This document shows positions 7,165 to 14,931 of a stretch of 29,015 nucleotides of DNA, piece after piece. Source of the DNA: a virus. The DNA lies in the IMG/VR virus record IMGVR_UViG_3300014497_000288, positions 1-29,015 of that record; one strand, 5' to 3'. The stretch's first letter is position 1. Every line of letters starts with the position of its first letter. The notes under the pieces were generated by a model. That model did no database searches. It saw only the letters and a program-made list of their open reading frames with translations, and had not been told where the DNA came from. A program made the translations under genes and the position numbers.

Positions 7165-7995
7165 TTAATTTAAATAATAATCCCAAACTGATTTTTGACT
7201 GCTCGTCGGCGGGTCTATTGTTGGAGTGTTTTTCAACGACTCAATTAATCTTTCGCTGATATTGCCTGTAACAGGATTTGATCCAAAAACAACAAGGCTG
7301 CTTTCTCTAACATTTTTAGCCTCCTTAATAATAAAGTAATATGGTATGTATTCAAAATCCCCCTTATTGGCAATAAAAGGTAAGTAATCATCATAATTCT
7401 TTTTCAATGCGGCATCCTCAGGAGCGTTGCTGTCCATTGCAAAAAGTATTGTTACATATTGCATCCTGACACTGGCCTCAATTGCATCACCACTCTCTAA
7501 CCATTCTTTAGCTTTTTGGTGAATAATTTTGTCCTTAGGCACCTTGTAAACTAGAACCTCTGTGTCTCCTTCGTAAGGGAATCCTAATGCAGAGAATGGA
7601 AGCGTAACCACAAACATTTCAACATATTCCTTTTTCACGACCACGTTATCAATACATAATTCGTGATCAGCAACCAGGTAATTTTTAAATATTTGTTCCT
7701 TTACAGATTTATTCCAGATGCCTTTTACATGGAGATCCTCATGTCCATCAAGGATACCAGTTGTATTTGCAGCTATGTAGTAGTAATTGCTGTCAATCTT
7801 AATTCCCTTTACCTGATCAGCATATTTATTCAAATCAAGAGATCTACAAGATACGCTAATCCCTTTATCGCATGACTTCTGTATTTCGGCCTTCTTGAAC
7901 TCAATGATATCGTTAACGTTAGACCTGAATGCCTTAAACATTTCCTCTATCGTGGAAAATTCCTTTTTCGGAAAGTAAATGCTCTTTAGTGTCAT
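7165..7995 (-). CDS. Prohead protease (S78-like serine protease)
   Basis: The 276-residue protein lies just before the capsid gene, where the maturation protease that trims the capsid delta domain is encoded. The candidate catalytic residues fit the herpes-assemblin-like S78 pattern. His111 lies in YLVADHELC and Ser175 in AIEASVRMQYV, resembling the 'l-S-i-g-x' serine motif. An NTTGILDGHEDLHVKGIW segment (about 77-94) resembles the 'd-x-x-g-D-v-v-x-x-G-x-f' substrate loop. Its ATG overlaps the stop of the 42-aa gene (ATGA). Confidence 0.72.
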   Translation of the reverse strand: MTLKSIYFPKKEFSTIEEMFKAFRSNVNDIIEFKKAEIQKSCDKGISVSCRSLDLNKYADQVKGIKIDSNYYYIAANTTGILDGHEDLHVKGIWNKSVKEQIFKNYLVADHELCIDNVVVKKEYVEMFVVTLPFSALGFPYEGDTEVLVYKVPKDKIIHQKAKEWLESGDAIEASVRMQYVTILFAMDSNAPEDAALKKNYDDYLPFIANKGDFEYIPYYFIIKEAKNVRESSLVVFGSNPVTGNISERLIESLKNTPTIDPPTSSQKSVWDYYLN

Positions 7996-8120
7996 TTGCT
8001 GAAAGGCTTAGTTACCTGGTTGATCTTTTTATCGATTACATCTTTGATACCTGGATCCTTGGCTTTATCACGCAAGGCTTTAAGCTTATCAATAGTGTCG
8101 TTTTTAGGCTTATTTTCCAT
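7992..8120 (-). CDS. Small hypothetical protein (42 aa), first gene of the capsid unit
   Basis: A 42-codon reading frame has ATG at 8120 and TGA at 7992, and that TGA overlaps the ATG of the prohead protease. The product starts MENKPKNDTIDKLKALRDKA and continues GIKDVIDKKINQVTKPFSK. It is highly charged and predicted helical. The four-base stop/start overlap and its position 34 bp downstream of a GTTAC operator support a real gene. The function is unknown. A scaffold-like or protease-partner role is only a guess from size and place. Confidence 0.65.
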   Translation of the reverse strand: MENKPKNDTIDKLKALRDKAKDPGIKDVIDKKINQVTKPFSK

Positions 8121-8144
8121 GATCATTGATTGATTAAAACAAAT

Positions 8145-8180
8145 GTAACAAAAATGTTACAAATATTACCAACTGTAACA
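8145..8180 (-). promoter_or_regulatory. GTTAC triple half-site operator 2 (capsid unit)
   Basis: The 26-bp element at 8155-8180 reads TGTTAC-aaat-ATTAC-caact-GTAACA, with the same 9- and 10-bp half-site spacing as the copies at 3433 and 14306. An adjacent GTAACA (8145-8150) forms a GTAACA-aaaa-TGTTAC near-palindrome with the first half-site. The minus strand has TACATTTG (8140-8147), a -7 box match, placing a promoter for the capsid unit about 20 bp before the 42-aa gene's ATG at 8120. Confidence 0.7.
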
Positions 8181-8185
8181 TTTTT

Positions 8186-8650
8186 TTATAAAAATGCGTA
8201 ATCCCCATTCTTTATATCGCAGAAACTATATATCCCAAACACTGAATGATAGTACAAATCAATTAAATCAAGAGTAGTTTCAAAGGGTTCATTTTTTAAT
8301 GAGTCATACACATGAAGGATTCCAGACTTATCGAGATGTGCACCTATCATATGACTTAATCCTCCCTCTGATAATGTGACACATAGAACCAAAGGCATAG
8401 CAATTACATCTCCGGCAACAGAATATTTTGTTTGTGTTTCAGGCAGACTCTTCGTATTTGGATCATAGAATAACGGCTGCATATAGAAATCAAAACCATC
8501 TTCTTGCATTAGCTTAGATAGACCGCCGTTTGTAGACCCGGGAATCCGGCTTGCCTCAAGTCTCTCCGGCGTTATAAATGATTCTGGTAGATTACATGCG
8601 TTAGCAACGGCATATAAGCCGCACCCATATCCGTCTTTCTGTTTGTACAT
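8186..8650 (-). CDS. C39-like (papain-fold) cysteine peptidase domain protein
   Basis: The 154-residue protein starts with MYKQKDGYGCGLYAVANACN, the N-terminal pattern of C39-like/papain-fold peptidases. Gln4 is a candidate oxyanion-hole residue, and Cys10 begins a helix with C-G-x-x-A-x-A-N-A. A His/Asp pair follows in LSHMIGAHLDKSGILHVYDSL, where His100 and Asp116 have the usual spacing (His105 is an alternative). There is no signal peptide, so it acts in the cytoplasm or in the virion. It lies between the MuF-like protein and the capsid unit, and TAATG couples it to the MuF gene. Possible roles are virion maturation, peptidoglycan entry or host-protein cleavage. None is shown by the sequence. 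Confidence 0.68.
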   Translation of the reverse strand: MYKQKDGYGCGLYAVANACNLPESFITPERLEASRIPGSTNGGLSKLMQEDGFDFYMQPLFYDPNTKSLPETQTKYSVAGDVIAMPLVLCVTLSEGGLSHMIGAHLDKSGILHVYDSLKNEPFETTLDLIDLYYHSVFGIYSFCDIKNGDYAFL

Positions 8651-9480
8651 TACGATGCTCCTGTTAATTTATTATCTACAATTCGGCCTCTATTAACATA
8701 TTGATTGTACCTATTCTCAGTCATAAACGATTGAGTACACCTGCAATTGATGCGCTTCCTGGCTGGTAATGAAACATCACCAGGTCGGTCGCATAAATCC
8801 CCGGACATATCGTACTTTTCATCAATAGGCACTACTGTATCGTTTAAGTGCAAATGATCATCTCTCTCACCTATAATACGTCCGAGCCAAACCTTGTACC
8901 CTTGTCCTCCCTGCTCGTCTATCCAGCTTCTCGCGCCTATATCCTTTCCAAGGTTAGCCATTGTGGTTGTCTCCGTTCTACTGAATGTCAACCCTCTTGT
9001 TTTGATAATGTTCTTTAACTCTGTAAGGAATAACCGAACCTTTCCATCTTGGTCAACTCCAAGTGAGTAATCTTTTCCCAGCGCCTGCGTAATTAAGTCA
9101 ATTGTGGTCTGGTTTAAGTCAGTCTCAATACCGTTGATATAATTCAAAGCAAACTCACGCAGCTTCCCAGACCAAACATCGACCAGAAAATCAATAGCAC
9201 TATCCTTTACCTCTAATCCATCTAATGTTCTTTGGCGATAAAATTCCCTACGGGCGAACTTCATGCCTATCAACTGGTATACTTGCAAATAGGCATCACG
9301 CCATACGCCTCTATTCAAAAGCATATTTACAGGGACGTTATCAAGGCCGTAGGTATTTACCCATGTTACAATTCTCTCTACATTTTTATTGAGAGCTCTA
9401 TTAAAATAGGGCTTTACCTGCTTCTCAGAAATACTGTGAGCCTTATCAAAGTCGATTCGTTCCTGTTGGAATTCATTCAT
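8650..9480 (-). CDS. MuF/SPP1 gp7-like minor head protein
   Basis: The 276-residue product follows the portal gene. It carries the C-terminal MuF-type block: a helix with FSRTETTTMANLGKD, the conserved DDHLHLNDTVVP, GDVSLPARKRINCRC (Cys and Arg close to the end), and the terminal region. Such proteins are internal head proteins associated with the portal and are often ejected with DNA. The start overlaps the portal stop (TAATG). Confidence 0.85.
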   Translation of the reverse strand: MNEFQQERIDFDKAHSISEKQVKPYFNRALNKNVERIVTWVNTYGLDNVPVNMLLNRGVWRDAYLQVYQLIGMKFARREFYRQRTLDGLEVKDSAIDFLVDVWSGKLREFALNYINGIETDLNQTTIDLITQALGKDYSLGVDQDGKVRLFLTELKNIIKTRGLTFSRTETTTMANLGKDIGARSWIDEQGGQGYKVWLGRIIGERDDHLHLNDTVVPIDEKYDMSGDLCDRPGDVSLPARKRINCRCTQSFMTENRYNQYVNRGRIVDNKLTGAS

Positions 9481-10877
9481 TACAAATATTGTTTTGACTC
9501 TGGGCTGTTTGGATCCGGCAAGGAATTGAAATCATTACTTACGAGATCTTCTATCTTCATTAATCCAGAAGGGACCAGATATACTTTACCCATACCACCT
9601 TCCATTTCATCATAACCAAATACAGCGCGCCTTTCATCTTCACTTAATGTAGGTTTACCATACACCTTCATCATCAGTTCGAGATCAGGGGCCAATTCGG
9701 AAAACTCCGTTAAATCGTGGCAAGATATAACATCAGGATACCATTGCTGTATCTTCTGGTTAAGCTTCATATCGAATTTGCGAAGCTTAGATATGATATT
9801 GTTTGTAACTAAGGCCTTATAGCCAGCCTTAACGTTGCTTTCTGTGCTTGCCTTGGTTGTAGGGCACAATACATCTGGAATACCCATGGTAGCGTATATA
9901 TGCTCCCAATTGGCGGTACTAGCTCCTATCAGCTCCATTTCTGCAAGAGTGTCTCCGTATGCCTGAACATCAACCTTTCCATTCGTAAAGTGCATCCTTC
10001 TGTTATTCTTTGCTCCGGCAAAGTCAGACATAACGGTCTCTTTGAGGGTTTTTATTTGTTCAGCGGTCAACTTCCCAACTGGTTTACCTTCGGAAGTTAT
10101 CGCAACATCAGAACTAAATAACGTACCTCGTCCACCATTTTCAAAAGCAGCTCCCTGGGCTATGCTATTTGAATTGTTTAAAGAAATGTCCATTGCCGTT
10201 ATTTGATCGACACCAAGACCCCTTAAATCCTCTAATACTGGATTCCATCGCTTCAAATGAAGAATGTATTTCTTGTCAATATCAATTTGGCTCCCGTTAA
10301 TTGCGGTATATCTAAATAGGCTTATTGCATCAAACCTATCATTTGATTTGACAGGCTCAACCCTATTCCTATGAAGAGAATGTACTCTTACTGGCTTACC
10401 TGCATTACGACCAACATCAATAGTTTCAAAGAATAGATATGCATCACCGAAATCATAGTTATGCCAAAAGTCTTCCAGAAGCTCAAGACCCGACTGATAA
10501 GTATTTGGATTATCGAATAGATCATTAAGCGGGTGATTCTCTAACTCGGTTAATGCCTGGTTCTTTATAAAAACCCTTGCCTCGTTTGTTATATTCTTTG
10601 AATAAAATTGATTGAATTTAATTGACTTAGCTTTTGGCGTGTCCTTTTTCTTGTTAAAAAGAATTGGAACCTCAGTAAGTTTCGTGACAAGTAAGTTAGA
10701 TGCAGCATAGAATATCTTATTGTTATAAGCCTGCATACCGTTTAGACTCCATCCAAATGCCCTACCAGCAACTATCGAAAAGCCCGGTCCCAAGCTAGGG
10801 AAAGCAGAGCTTAAAGCCTTAACAACAGGCCCTATTGTAGCTCTTGCTACACCCTTTAAATACTCTTTTGCATTCAT
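9480..10877 (-). CDS. Portal protein
   Basis: The 465-residue protein forms the dodecameric DNA entry ring at the head vertex. Its position between the terminase large subunit and the MuF-like gene is the conserved portal slot. Internal features match: HPLNDLFDNPNTYQSGLELLEDFW (the 'H-P-l-x-x-l-l-x-x-P-N' block), DFGDAYLFFE, the YILHLKRWNPVLEDLRGLG segment, and a C-terminal RRAVFGYDEMEGGMG ('n-E-x-R-x-x-x-g-x-x-p-x-e-G-G'). The start codon is 10 bp from a GTAACA/TGTTAC palindrome, so it may head its own unit. Confidence 0.9.
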   Translation of the reverse strand: MNAKEYLKGVARATIGPVVKALSSAFPSLGPGFSIVAGRAFGWSLNGMQAYNNKIFYAASNLLVTKLTEVPILFNKKKDTPKAKSIKFNQFYSKNITNEARVFIKNQALTELENHPLNDLFDNPNTYQSGLELLEDFWHNYDFGDAYLFFETIDVGRNAGKPVRVHSLHRNRVEPVKSNDRFDAISLFRYTAINGSQIDIDKKYILHLKRWNPVLEDLRGLGVDQITAMDISLNNSNSIAQGAAFENGGRGTLFSSDVAITSEGKPVGKLTAEQIKTLKETVMSDFAGAKNNRRMHFTNGKVDVQAYGDTLAEMELIGASTANWEHIYATMGIPDVLCPTTKASTESNVKAGYKALVTNNIISKLRKFDMKLNQKIQQWYPDVISCHDLTEFSELAPDLELMMKVYGKPTLSEDERRAVFGYDEMEGGMGKVYLVPSGLMKIEDLVSNDFNSLPDPNSPESKQYL

Positions 10878-10887
10878 ACATGTAAAT

Positions 10888-10903
10888 GTAACATTTTTGT
10901 TAC
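10888..10903 (-). promoter_or_regulatory. GTAACA/TGTTAC palindrome before the portal gene (operator 3, short form)
   Basis: The 16-bp sequence GTAACATTTTTGTTAC is the same two-half-site arrangement (11-bp spacing) found next to operators 1 and 2. It lacks the third half-site. On the minus strand it is followed by TACATTTA, a one-base mismatch to the -7 box. It lies in the 48-bp gap between the terminase stop and the portal ATG. Confidence 0.55.
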
Positions 10904-10925
10904 AATTCTAATAAAACTCATTTAA

Positions 10926-12455
10926 TTAGCCTGCGTAGAATTCAAACTCTTCTTCTGTGCTACCTCTCAGATTAAAAACTTCCCTCATCATAAACATGTC
11001 CATCAAATCGGGAGACTGTCCATTTAATTTAGTTTTCATTTCGTCCTTGCCTATAATTCTAAGCTTACCGTCCATGTCCTTCTTTGCCTTCTTTATTGCT
11101 TTACGCTCATACATGAACCTCTGTCTAACTGTCATTTTGTTATCGTACATCATATTAGCTACATGTTCTGATATCCGATACCTTCCATTTAAAACGTTAT
11201 CTCCTGACCGATAATAGCATTGTGTTTTTAAGTTTTGGTAATTCTCCGGGAGTATGTTGCCTTTTCTATCTTTAAGTGGATTATCTGGATTTGGATAAGG
11301 CGTACCACCGTTATTAAATTCTAAGGCCCCCTCTATAAATCCATCGACAAACTGACCAACTCCATCATTATCAAAAGCAATGTCTTTATTTTGAACTTTA
11401 TGAAGGTTTGCCATTCCGGCAATTGCTGCAATTACCTGTTTACCATTTGATTTATCAATAATCATCAAGTCTACTAACTCAAAACCATACCAAGCGCCGA
11501 TCATTAGCTTATCCGACCCCTTTAGTGCAATATCTGCAGTTATGAATCTACCTTCTCTATTTACCTCAAATAGGTTATTAAACATACCAAGGAAAGAAGC
11601 ATAATCATAAAGATCATCATCAGACAACACCACCTTCCAGTTACCATGAAGTAAAGAAGCTTGTGTTTCTTTATCTTGAGCCAGTAAGTTCCCCAGGTAA
11701 GAAGGATCGACACTAAGCAGCTCTTTATTTTGGTAAATGGTCCCGGAAATGAATGTAACCGATTTAATAAACTCATTTGGATCTAACCCGGATAATCTTA
11801 CCACTGGTTCTAATATATGTTGTGCCTTATCAATTACCTCCTGCTTGGAGTCTCCCCATATGTAATTCTCTCCATCTACCATGAAGTATCTTAACACTCC
11901 GTCACGCTCTGGGATTGGATCGCCTGTTTCCTGATCAATCCACCATGATAAAAAGTCAGCAAGCCAGCTTTCAGGATCCGGGTTACATGTAGCTCTTACA
12001 TATGGCTTAACACCGCAAACAGATCGGTTACGGGTAAGCAGATAGAAAAACATTTTCTTTGTGAAGTGAGTTAATTCATCGAACTCAATAAGCGGTATTT
12101 GTGATCCCTGCCAGTCATAAATATTCTTTTCATACTCTAAATGAGAGAACTTGAGCTTACTCTTACCAAAATCCCATTCAAGAGTGCTTTCCCGGGGACT
12201 GGCAATAGGGGTAAATACATTTAATGAAGTATCCCACAAACCACCTTCGGCCTTTATTTGCGGACTCGTCCTTCTAAACACAACAGTTCCGAATCCCTTT
12301 ACGTCTTTGTAACGTACTGGCTCCAAAAGAAGAGAGTATGTTTTACCCACGCCAGCAGCACCCCCACCGATTGCAATATCTGCAGAAGTACTCGCAAAAT
12401 TCATTTGATACCCCTCTTGAGGCCTTACATAGGTTATATTACTTGTCTCTGCCAT
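10926..12455 (-). CDS. Terminase large subunit
   Basis: This 509-residue ATPase/nuclease drives DNA packaging. The N-terminal ATPase has a Walker A-like GGGAAGVGKTYSL (about residues 29-41), an adenine-motif-like FRRTSPQIKAEGG, and a Walker B segment IPLIEFDELTHF (about 122-133). The C-terminal RNase H-like nuclease is suggested by FITADIALKGSDKL (about 303-316) and KDIAFDNDGVGQ, each supplying acidic metal ligands. The small subunit gene overlaps its start by 17 bases. The length is normal for the family. Confidence 0.93.
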   Translation of the reverse strand: MAETSNITYVRPQEGYQMNFASTSADIAIGGGAAGVGKTYSLLLEPVRYKDVKGFGTVVFRRTSPQIKAEGGLWDTSLNVFTPIASPRESTLEWDFGKSKLKFSHLEYEKNIYDWQGSQIPLIEFDELTHFTKKMFFYLLTRNRSVCGVKPYVRATCNPDPESWLADFLSWWIDQETGDPIPERDGVLRYFMVDGENYIWGDSKQEVIDKAQHILEPVVRLSGLDPNEFIKSVTFISGTIYQNKELLSVDPSYLGNLLAQDKETQASLLHGNWKVVLSDDDLYDYASFLGMFNNLFEVNREGRFITADIALKGSDKLMIGAWYGFELVDLMIIDKSNGKQVIAAIAGMANLHKVQNKDIAFDNDGVGQFVDGFIEGALEFNNGGTPYPNPDNPLKDRKGNILPENYQNLKTQCYYRSGDNVLNGRYRISEHVANMMYDNKMTVRQRFMYERKAIKKAKKDMDGKLRIIGKDEMKTKLNGQSPDLMDMFMMREVFNLRGSTEEEFEFYAG

Positions 12456-12972
12456 TATCAGGCAATTGGAATATCGTTACTTGAGTCTGAAATTTCTTTT
12501 GATCATTGTCCTTTTCAAATAAGCCTAAGTGTTTACCTAAGTCCTGTAAGGCCCTGATCTTATCAAATACTTTAACCTTCTTTGTAGTTCCTATAATTAT
12601 TGAATCTCCGGCATCATCCTTACCCCATTCCTCTAATGATTCAATACTGGCTATTGCCCCGGCAGACTTTGAGTCTAATTGCTTTATATCAATAAGGCCT
12701 CCATCAACATTAAAAACCTCCCTAATATCAAAGAATGCTATTTTAGCGTATTCTTCTATAAGCATCTCTTTAGTAATGTTTAGCCTATTTGATGTTTCCT
12801 CTTGAAGACTTTTTATAAAGTTTTGAATATTAACATTTGCTAACAACCTTGAAGCTTGTTCATTAGCTGTTTTCTTTGAATATCCGGCTCTTATTGCTGC
12901 CTGAGTTCCATTGAAATCGATAGTATATTCCTCACAGAACCTTTGTTGTTTGATACTTAATTTCATGGCCAT
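12439..12972 (-). CDS. Terminase small subunit
   Basis: The 177-residue DNA-recognition subunit has the classic N-terminal helix-turn-helix signature of the family: LSIKQQRFCEEYTIDFNG, then TQAAIRAGYSKKTANEQASR (about residues 5-45), followed by a long oligomerisation helix and a C-terminal tail. It overlaps the large subunit by 17 bases and the GIY-YIG gene by 10 bases. Confidence 0.93.
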   Translation of the reverse strand: MAMKLSIKQQRFCEEYTIDFNGTQAAIRAGYSKKTANEQASRLLANVNIQNFIKSLQEETSNRLNITKEMLIEEYAKIAFFDIREVFNVDGGLIDIKQLDSKSAGAIASIESLEEWGKDDAGDSIIIGTTKKVKVFDKIRALQDLGKHLGLFEKDNDQKKFQTQVTIFQLPDNGRDK

Positions 12973-13493
12973 ACCTCCACATCTGTTATAAATGATATTG
13001 TTGCAGCATTAGGAAAAACATCAAGTCTACTTTTCATTTTTGAAAGAATCCTATTATAGGCTCGTATCTCTCCTCTCTTCATGAAAATAGACAACGAACT
13101 CATAAGATCTTTCTTTAAACTCCAAAGCTTCTTTCTTATAGGGTCTGAATGTATTTCACTAGCATTATTGCGACCGTTAATTGCTCTCTGCTCTTTGCTG
13201 AAATAAGGCTCGTTGCCTCCTACCGCTACATTTAAAAGGCTACATATTCCTTTATATTCAGAAATCAACCTTATTTCCTCTTGCACCCATTGATCATTCT
13301 CAACAATAGATAGTATTTCAATCAAAGGTATAAGCCCCTGTTTAATTAATTCTCTAATCCATAAGTAGACAGGGGTGTCCCTTGTCTTCGAATCCCTCAA
13401 ATGAGATTTCAATCTATTTTGGCTATCATTAGCTTTACCAATGTATTTTATCTCATTAGTAACCGGATCAATCAATGCATATATTTCTACCAT
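12963..13493 (-). CDS. GIY-YIG endonuclease (homing-type)
   Basis: The product has a GIY-YIG nuclease domain at its N-terminus: VEIYALID (GIY strand), KYIGKAND (YIG strand), then a conserved Arg (QNRLKSH) and a downstream Glu in WVQEEIRLI. The remainder (about residues 95-176) is basic and may bind DNA, with SKEQRAINGRNNAS resembling a nuclease-associated DNA-binding helix. A GTG lies one codon upstream, but I use the ATG at 13493 (176 residues). It overlaps the small terminase gene by 10 bases, a common site for free-standing homing nucleases. A role in packaging, as for HNH partners of terminases, is also possible. Confidence 0.8.
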   Translation of the reverse strand: MVEIYALIDPVTNEIKYIGKANDSQNRLKSHLRDSKTRDTPVYLWIRELIKQGLIPLIEILSIVENDQWVQEEIRLISEYKGICSLLNVAVGGNEPYFSKEQRAINGRNNASEIHSDPIRKKLWSLKKDLMSSLSIFMKRGEIRAYNRILSKMKSRLDVFPNAATISFITDVEVWP

Positions 13494-13500
13494 CACTTGT

Positions 13501-13683
13501 TCAAATTAATACCACGTCTGCGCCAGTAGAGCATTTAACCTCAACCGGATCAACCAGCCATTTAATAACCTTTGTGAAATGCAATTGAAGGAATATCTTA
13601 CCTGCGCTTGCTATGAAGTCAGTATGATGACAGATTACCTCAGTAACTCCATTTACTTCTGAATTGAACTCTACTTTTATCAT
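13501..13683 (-). CDS. Small hypothetical protein (60 aa)
   Basis: The 60-residue product (MIKVEFNSEVNGVTEVICHH start) is rich in beta-prone residues and contains two Cys and two adjacent His. It has no recognisable domain. It is packed three bases from NinG and seven from the GIY-YIG gene, within the terminase transcription unit. Confidence 0.6.
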   Translation of the reverse strand: MIKVEFNSEVNGVTEVICHHTDFIASAGKIFLQLHFTKVIKWLVDPVEVKCSTGADVVLI

Positions 13684-13686
13684 GGT

Positions 13687-14304
13687 TTAATTGGTTACAA
13701 GTGAATTGAATTGACCTTTCTTTATTTTATCTCGGTAGATTTGGATTAATGCTTTGAGCTGGACTTTATCCCATTTTTGGGAAACGTTCTTGTATAAGTC
13801 TAGTTTACTTAATTGATCATTACCTATCTTCTTGTTTAATCCTTCTCGGTAAGCAATCAAATGACCATGCATATGGCAATTACACTTAATACATTGGCCA
13901 TGTACGTTGTATTCATTGAATCTAAGGAATGAATGATTCCCGGCTGAGTAATAGTGCCCGGCATTCATCTGGTCCAGTCCTTTGCGGGTGTTGCACGAAA
14001 TACAAACAAAGTAATCACCCAGGCAATCCCGCTTTCTTATGTACTCGTTAAAAACCTTTTGAGCCAAATCAAGAAGCTGTGGTAAGGTCTTTTCTTTTGA
14101 ACGTGACTTAACTGGCTTTTGTATTGATATCACCTTAGGAGCGAAGTTTGCCCGTTTGGCGTTCCTTCTTTCCTGGTATATCTCTGCTTTTATCTTCTGG
14201 TAATGGAAATTAGGACCCACGATACATAAATCTCCGTAGATGTATTTATCCTCGCATTCTGGATCTATCTCTGCGCACATTCTGCATTTGCCTTTTTTGT
14301 TCAT
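13687..14304 (-). CDS. ninG: NinG/Rap-like recombination protein
   Basis: The protein (205 residues from ATG 14304) resembles lambda NinG, a structure-specific nuclease that aids RecBCD/Red-pathway recombination by acting on branched DNA. The N-terminal zinc-like Cys cluster is CRMCAEIDPEC. The core contains FNEYIRKRDCLGDYFVC, CISCNTRKGLDQMNAGHYYS and YNVHGQCIKCNCHMHG, the Cys/His pattern of the family. A TTG three codons upstream would extend it, but the ATG is preferred. The start lies directly beside operator 4a, suggesting this is the first gene of the ninG-terminase unit. Confidence 0.85.
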   Translation of the reverse strand: MNKKGKCRMCAEIDPECEDKYIYGDLCIVGPNFHYQKIKAEIYQERRNAKRANFAPKVISIQKPVKSRSKEKTLPQLLDLAQKVFNEYIRKRDCLGDYFVCISCNTRKGLDQMNAGHYYSAGNHSFLRFNEYNVHGQCIKCNCHMHGHLIAYREGLNKKIGNDQLSKLDLYKNVSQKWDKVQLKALIQIYRDKIKKGQFNSLVTN

Positions 14305-14305
14305 G

Positions 14306-14331
14306 TGATACAAGTGTTACCAAATGTAACA
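14306..14331 (-). promoter_or_regulatory. GTTAC triple half-site operator 4a
   Basis: On the plus strand it reads TGATAC-aagt-GTTAC-caaat-GTAACA. The minus strand contains TACATTTG (14321-14328), and TTG lies 20 bp further upstream, a Bacteroidota-type promoter for ninG. The operator ends one base from the ninG ATG at 14304, so bound protein would cover the start region. It matches operator 1 at 24 of 26 positions. Confidence 0.72.
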
Positions 14332-14358
14332 TTTTATAGCAAGACAAGCAATTTCAAG

Positions 14359-14384
14359 TGATACAAATGTTACTAAACGTAACA
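14359..14384. promoter_or_regulatory. GTTAC triple half-site operator 4b
   Basis: It reads TGATAC-aaat-GTTAC-taaac-GTAACA, 23 of 26 identical to operator 4a and 53 bp from it (start to start, about five helical turns). It lies in the divergent gap between ninG (minus) and the small plus-strand gene at 14450. It could serve either direction, or loop with 4a. Confidence 0.68.
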
Positions 14385-14449
14385 TTTTGAAAGCAACAAA
14401 ACCGTTACACAAAAACCTTATTAAAGGTCATGGTGTATTTTTTTCTACC

Positions 14450-14662
14450 ATGAAAAAAGATGTAACCTTCATAGACACAGAGGGCCGGACAATAAACCTA
14501 AGCAAACCTATGGGTGGACCGGATGCCTGGCATATCTATGTTAATCGGTATTACAATGGCTTACTTGTATTTAAAAATGGCCAATGGGGAATAATGAGCG
14601 GTAATGATGACGAGTTTACTGCTGACTATGCTGATCCCTTGGGTCAATGGCTTGAGGAGTGA
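14450..14662 (+). CDS. Small hypothetical protein (70 aa), divergent from ninG
   Basis: This is one of only three plus-strand genes. From ATG 14450 it encodes 70 residues beginning MKKDVTFIDTEGRTINLSKP, with several Trp and Tyr residues and an acidic C-terminus (DDEFTADYADPLGQWLEE). An upstream in-frame ATG at 14387 would add 21 residues, but it falls at the end of operator 4b and the added residues look non-native. Its divergent placement at the operator pair suggests an accessory or regulatory product. It has no recognisable DNA-binding motif. Confidence 0.65.
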   Translation: MKKDVTFIDTEGRTINLSKPMGGPDAWHIYVNRYYNGLLVFKNGQWGIMSGNDDEFTADYADPLGQWLEE

Positions 14663-14748
14663 TTTCGAGTTTGTTAAATAACTTTATATCTGACAGTCTA
14701 TAAACCTGCACTTTGAGAAATATTTAAGGGGGGATAAACCATTACAGC

Positions 14749-14931
14749 CTATTCCCTTTCCTTCAAATAGTATATCAGCCAGAACTTATAGAACCCGGCC
14801 TTTATCTCAATCAATAGCCGTTCATGTTCAGTGAATGGGGTATCCCTGTAAGATACCATAAATCCAAGACCTATAAAGCGTTTAGAAAAGCCGGAGTAAT
14901 ATGACTTTCGTTCGTCTGAGTGGTAGATCAT
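14749..14931 (-). CDS. Small hypothetical protein (60 aa)
   Basis: The 60-residue product begins MIYHSDERKSYYSGFSKRFI and ends FYKFWLIYYLKERE. It is basic and aromatic, with no recognised family. Its ATG overlaps the stop of the HNH gene (ATGA), which supports translation. The 86-bp space to the convergent plus-strand gene shows no convincing terminator. Confidence 0.6.
   Translation of the reverse strand: MIYHSDERKSYYSGFSKRFIGLGFMVSYRDTPFTEHERLLIEIKAGFYKFWLIYYLKERE

Noticed and set aside
14305-14313. TTG start for NinG
   Set aside because: The ATG at 14304 is adjacent and gives the expected start MNKKGKCRMC. The TTG lies inside operator 4a.
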